Assembly: GCF_032854445.1 (NCBI RefSeq)
Contig: NC_088295.1
Coordinates: 21,749,385-21,813,384 of the forward strand
Direction: 5' to 3'
Origin: Liolophura sinensis
Taxonomy: Eukaryota > Mollusca > Polyplacophora > Chitonida > Chitonidae
DNA: 64,000 nucleotides
Below are positions 59,601-64,000 of the stretch, piece after piece; position 1 is the first letter of the stretch; every line of letters starts with the position of its first letter. Under the pieces are notes generated by a model, which did not search any database, was not told where the DNA came from, and saw only the letters and a list, made by a program, of their open reading frames with translations. A program made the translations under genes and the position numbers.

Positions 59601-60890
59601 TAATTTAAAGTATACTGTCAGATGTCCTATGATATTATAAGATAAACATAGAGAAGAAAAAAGTACACAGCTGTGGTGTCTTTCAGGTTTAATTTACCAA
59701 ATTTGAATGCCAAGAACTATATGTTAGATAATTATTTTTAATTTATGAGGTGTCTTCAGTGCTTGTGTTCATGACGTTAATGAATGTTTGATTTGGCAGT
59801 TACTGTGTAAATACACAGAGTGTTAACCCAGTGATTTGTAACAGCCATGGTAACATATGCATCCCCAGTATGTCATCAGTATGTGTCACCATGATACATG
59901 TAGTTACAATCAACTATTGTAACATGTAAGTTTATGAACGCTCTGAGAAACAAGGCCCATTGCTTTTTAAACTAGCAAACTGTCCTTAACCTTAAAATAT
60001 CAAATAGACTGTTTTTTTTTAATGTTATGTATTAGAATTAATATTTGATCAATTCCACAAAAAGTACTGGTTTGTTTACAAGAAGAAGCTGAGGAAAGAG
60101 GACTGAGGAATTTTAGTATGGTAGTGATGACAATCCTTCCTACCCCTATGTCTGACATCACCAAGCGTCTTTTTTCAGTTATATTGTAATATAATGCATG
60201 GGAAAGTTGCAATTGTAGTTTCCTATGGTTTGCAACATGTTATGGTTCTCTCATAGTTGAAGCACAGTTCGCTCCTAAATGTAAATACTGGTAAAATTGC
60301 TTGTTTGCTTCCAAATTCTTTAATCCGAAGCTTTGAACATTGTACCTGATTGCCTGTATGTTGGGAAAAGCCTGCACTTGTCTTTCTATTTATTTTGTAC
60401 AAAAAAAAGTAAGAATGAATGTTGTGCAATGCCAAGAGGCATTGACTTGATGTAAGGTAGAAGGTATGGCATCCTTTATGTGCATACATTTACTTTGGCA
60501 ATGACAACCTGAAAACAAATCTACCCCTGGCTAATCCTGGGACCACCTTTTTCTTATTAGCTTACACTGTGCACTTAGTAGTCTGATTGAAATCTCACTG
60601 TCAGCTGTGTTTTCTCCAGCATTTCTCTATTCTGCACTGCATTTTTGTTGTAGAAAGAGAGTTCAGGGCTTGTAGAGATGACTGCTGGTGGAATGGTTTA
60701 TATGGCTGGTGTCATCTTCTTCAAATGTGATGGACTAATCCCTTTCGCACATGCGATTTGGCACTGCTTTGTGATTGTGGGTGCACTGTTCCAGTATTAC
60801 GCTGTGTGCACATACCTTCTGGGCCAGGCAAACACAGAGAGCACAAAGCTAAGTTCATTGGCAGACAGTAGGGTACTGGAGGAACTTTAG
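53656..60890 (+). CDS. MMD: Monocyte-to-macrophage differentiation factor-like, PAQR family seven-TM protein
   Basis: This is a member of the PAQR/hemolysin III membrane protein family, closest to MMD (PAQR10/11). Secure coding exons are 56502-56583, 57864-58021, 58449-58523, 58828-58929, 59329-59398 and 60654-60890. All joins are in phase and give 240 aa from the residue after the first splice. Family motifs are visible: ExxNxxTH in VEHIANVITH, SxxxH in STTFH, GDRAVIYIFIASSY and PFAHAIWH. About seven hydrophobic helices are present. The C-terminal tail after the last helix is about 25 residues longer than human MMD. The first coding exon is less certain. The phase demands two leftover bases. 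ATG at 53656 gives 35 nt ending in AG|GTAAGT at 53690, which fits exactly; translation from the internal ATG 56506-56508 is the alternative. Overall identity is secure, the 5' end about 0.5. Its substrate or ligand cannot be told from sequence. Confidence 0.9.
53783..53880 (-). mobile_element. Diverged SINE relative or remnant
   Basis: TTTATTTATTTTAGTGGGCT, TTTTACGTCACGTATTCTCA and GAATATTTCACTGAAGTAGC keep the order of the SINE tail, but the body departs from it. Confidence 0.5.
54272..54466 (+). mobile_element. SINE copy with internal deletion
   Basis: The tip GGGCCCCGCCGTGG is joined almost directly to GGCTTCCCCACCAGCCGTAC. As in the copy at 3069, the tRNA-like middle is missing. The body and tail are kept. 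It lies in the first MMD intron if that gene starts at 53656. Confidence 0.85.
54936..55138 (+). mobile_element. SINE copy, 5' truncated
   Basis: Starts in GTCGCTGTGAGTTCCAGCTC and has a short duplication (CAGCTCATG twice). It lacks the GCCAGCAACCT piece and otherwise runs to AATAAATAAATATC. Confidence 0.87.
57051..57095. repeat. Second copy of the ATTATGGCTTAAG repeat, partial
   Basis: TGAATGAATGAACGAATGAT followed by TATGGCTTAAGG. Only the 5' part is kept. It lies in an MMD intron. Confidence 0.5.
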
Positions 60891-61458
60891 GTGCAGATTG
60901 CCTGCATTTTACAGGTAGTGACAAAACTCATTTGTGTCACAAGAGTTAAACCCAAGGAGAATGTTCATTACCTCTGAGCCCTGTGAACTGGAGTGTCAGA
61001 TTTGCAATTCAAAGTAGTCAACATATAGAGCACAAAGTTTGTTATATACAAGAGAATATTTCATAAATTTCAGTGCACGGATGTATTTTTGTCTACAGCC
61101 ACTGAAGTGCTTTTGAGCAGTTGATATGATATACACTAAAACATATACTCTATGACAATGAAGTGACTTATTTATGTCTGTGAAATTGATTTATCAATGA
61201 AATGTTGGACTTCAATAAGCCAACCGTGAAGGCAACACAATTTTGTAAGACTATAGACAGTGTCGGTATTCCCTAATTGAAAGGAGAATGGCGTGTAGAG
61301 AAATAATTTGGACAGTGTTAATATGAAGCTTGCATCTTAGTTACACAAACAAATCAAGTTAGCATCATTTTGGTAATAATTGTTTGCATCAATTCCACTG
61401 AAAGAAAGTGCTGTAAAGATCGAAAAGGTTGAACGTTTACAGTACATTTGAATTGCAC

Positions 61459-61464
61459 AATAAA
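61459..61464 (+). terminator. Candidate MMD polyadenylation signal
   Basis: A canonical AATAAA lies about 570 bp after the MMD stop codon, in AT-rich sequence consistent with a 3' UTR. Other signals further on cannot be excluded. Confidence 0.4.
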
Positions 61465-63140
61465 TTTTCAACTATTTTTAACATGTACTAGACAAAGATA
61501 GGAAACTGAGTGTAGTTCAAGTAATTTTATATCATAATGTCAATGAACTGGTTTTCAAGTTTCCCTTGGGAGTATGTTTAATTTAATAATCCAGAATGTA
61601 AATCCTTTTTGAACAATTATGCTGCTTTCTATATGTTATTGTGAAAATGTTTTCGATGTATATTGCCTGCTAGTTGTCATGCCTTTTGTGACAAACTTTG
61701 CTATTGTTTTTCATTGAACTGAAGTTTACTTCACATCATGGTCATGTGGATGGCATCTGACAAGTTACTGAATTAGAATAACATTATTAACATAATGACA
61801 ACATACGTTTCTGATATTAGCTTGTTGGTGTTTTTGTTGCTTTTATTTTTGTGCCTCCCTTGACAAACAATATTGAGTTTATGAATATTTAATTTTTTCA
61901 TGTTCAGGTGTATAACATCAATCTTTTTGCGTATTATGAAGAAAGCGATATTGTCAATTCACCATACATTTAAGGATACATCCATGTTGACTGATGCAGG
62001 GAGTTATAGCAGGTAACATTTGCTGGAAAAAACAAAGACAGTGAGACTCTATAAGGTACATCATTAAAATAATTTATATGGTTTCTAACAGAATTTCTGC
62101 TACAGTTAGAACTCGCCAGATTTCTATCAGACATTTTTGAGTCTTCAGAAATAATCCTGAAGTCTCCTGTGGTATTGTAACATACATTTTGATGAATTTA
62201 AAATGTTCACAACCTTTATATATACATATGTGTATGTATTGTATATTTAAATGTGTTCTTTACAAGCCAAGATCAACATACTTTCTTATGGAGTAAAACA
62301 AGGTTATTACAACAGTGCTAATTGCCTTGACCTTTATCAATGATATTGACCTCTTCCATTCTTTTAAACTGAAGGGCAGTGTGGCATACCAGCAAGATTT
62401 GCCTTGGGGTAATGGGTTCGCTCTCTGGATGGCCTATGCAACCTTTAACCTGGAAAATCTGCCTCTGTTAGTAGCCCTGTGTTTCTTTTCGTTCTTTGGG
62501 GACACTTCCCTCCACTTCATGTGGTGTATTTAGACACATATACGTACCTTAGTGACACTATGCATTGCAGTAGTACTTGTAATGGTGGCTATCATAACGC
62601 TAGTGGTACTGGATGAAGCACCATCCGTTATAACGTGTTCGTGGCTCAACGAGTTTTTAGCGCGCCTGTACGAATTTTTAGCACGCCTGTACGAATTTAC
62701 AGGCATAGATTGCCATACTCCAAGTGTATGGGTCAATCTTCATTAGCAGCTAAAGAGATGTAATGCATAATAGCACGAGGAGATGTTCCATCATTAATGC
62801 ACTGTCTACACATTAGTTTACTGTAAAATTACTAAATAGATGGTTTGCAAAGGCAGCCATGTTTGGCAGTATGTTTGTCTATAGTGCTCATTGTATGCCC
62901 TTACCAGCCAAGGGCTTCTGGCCAGTTTATGACACCTCTAACAATAGACACCCGGTGGGCAATACACAAACTTACATCAAAGATGGCTGCTATTGCAAAT
63001 CATCTATTCAACCTCTTATGCGTTGGAGTCAGTTTTTAAGGATGGCATGTGCTGAGCTCATGTTTTGCATGTGTGTTAATTCAAAACTTTAACCTCTGTT
63101 GTGCATTAGATTCTTTCTTAAGATAGATGTTTCATGTATT

Positions 63141-63180
63141 GATTTATTTATTTAATTGGTGTTTTTTTACGCCGCACTTC
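63141..63180 (-). mobile_element. SINE tail remnant
   Basis: GATTTATTTATTTAATTGGT followed by TTTTTTTACGCCGCACTTC. Confidence 0.6.
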
Positions 63181-64000
63181 TGACTTCTTTTGGCTGTTGT
63201 TACGTTTCTCCGGTACTGCGTGTGACCCTTGGCCAAAGATCGGGGAAGCCCAGTAAACAAAAACAAAAAAAAAAACCTGATGCAAAGACCAGGGTTTCAC
63301 AATGTCCCGTTACAAGAAATTGATTATTGCGTGGAAGTTAGAGCCCAAACATGGCGGAAGTATATCGGAGCGAAGAAAAACACAAAGGATTTATGTGCAG
63401 ACGAAATTGATGAGAGATTTGTGGATCGAACGATAACTCAAACAAATGCCACAACAATTTGATCGTGTAACAAGGTCATTTTTTCAAAATGACAAATTTA
63501 TAAAGAATTTAGTTCTAGCAAAATTCTAGTTTCTATGAAAATAGAAATTAATTTAGTATTTTAAAAGTTGGAAATGAAACGAAGTTAGAATCCGCAAAAG
63601 GTGGGGGCCAAATTTCTTTCACCCAAACCACGTCTTGCCTCCCTGGGAGAAAATTTTGGAAAGGGCGCAATGAAGCCACGTTGTCTTCTATATGCTAATA
63701 TCATCATAGGGATGAACCCTGCCGTGTGATGATCACAAGTGATGGTGCACAGTGGTGCATCAGAACTCAGTCAACTCACCCCAAAAAGAGGAGATAACTC
63801 CCACAGGGAGACCACTTTTCCAAAGGGATCGCTGGTCTAGAATTAAACATTATGAAACGATCATTTGTCCATACATAAAAATCATTATAGCCTGTCTATA
63901 ATTTGTATTTACTCTACCCGTTGATCGGAACATAAAACTGAAGCTACAATTGTATGCAGACATGAATAATCTGTTCATCGATGCATAAATCTACAAGGTC

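Larger units (their letters stand above)
60891..64000. other. MMD 3' UTR and downstream DNA, no further gene recognised
   Basis: AT-rich sequence to the window end. The first 600 bp or so are likely MMD 3' UTR. The frame at 63229-63462 is short, has no known motif and overlaps a poly-A run at its head. Confidence 0.5.

Noticed and set aside
63229-63462. Start of another gene at the right edge
   Set aside because: 77 residues, lysine-rich head from a poly-A run, no recognised domain and no splice evidence.

Overview
This is animal nuclear DNA. Genes are intron-rich with GT-AG introns, intergenic DNA is AT-rich, and introns are full of SINEs, minisatellites and DNA-transposon remnants. The dominant repeat is a tRNA-derived SINE. 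Its body contains TATAAGTGAAATATTCTTGA, it ends in (AATA)n, and at least eighteen full, truncated or degraded copies are visible. A second dispersed motif contains ATTATGGCTTAAGGCCACAT. From memory both are typical of molluscs and related lophotrochozoans, so a mollusc or brachiopod is my best guess. That is inference; no species is claimed.

Four host genes could be rebuilt exon by exon with consistent splice phases. (1) HIF1AN, factor inhibiting HIF, minus strand, 8 coding exons, 23321 down to 10691. (2) VTI1A, a Qb-SNARE, minus strand, 8 coding exons, 37133 down to 32110. (3) RPL34, plus strand, 5 coding exons including a 14-nt exon, 39813-41885. It is divergent from VTI1A. (4) An MMD/PAQR-family seven-transmembrane protein, plus strand, exons from 56502 (probably starting at 53656) to 60890. 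They are unrelated housekeeping or signalling genes: oxygen sensing, endosome/Golgi fusion, translation and a membrane receptor-like protein. No operon or joint pathway is implied.

Between RPL34 and MMD lies a nearly complete pogo-like DNA transposon (47541-51491, TA target duplication). Its DDD transposase is followed by a PHD finger. It is broken by one in-frame TAG and one frame change. HIF1AN introns carry a foldback element (11.4-12.3 kb), a 15-bp array (12.9-13.3 kb), a 32-bp array (13.8-14.1 kb), a MITE with about 70-bp inverted repeats (16.07-16.43 kb) and a strong palindrome (20.2 kb). VTI1A intron 5 holds a 38-bp minisatellite of about 1.1 kb. Intergenic DNA holds a 43-bp minisatellite (45.8-46.5 kb) and three tandem copies of a 313-337-bp unit (43.2-44.15 kb).

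Most open frames outside the four genes and the transposon are short chance frames or frames through tandem repeats. I found no CRISPR array, rRNA or convincing functional tRNA. I do not see a clearly new biological system. The most unusual objects are the PHD-finger pogo element with its palindromic subterminal repeats and the foldback element in HIF1AN intron 6.
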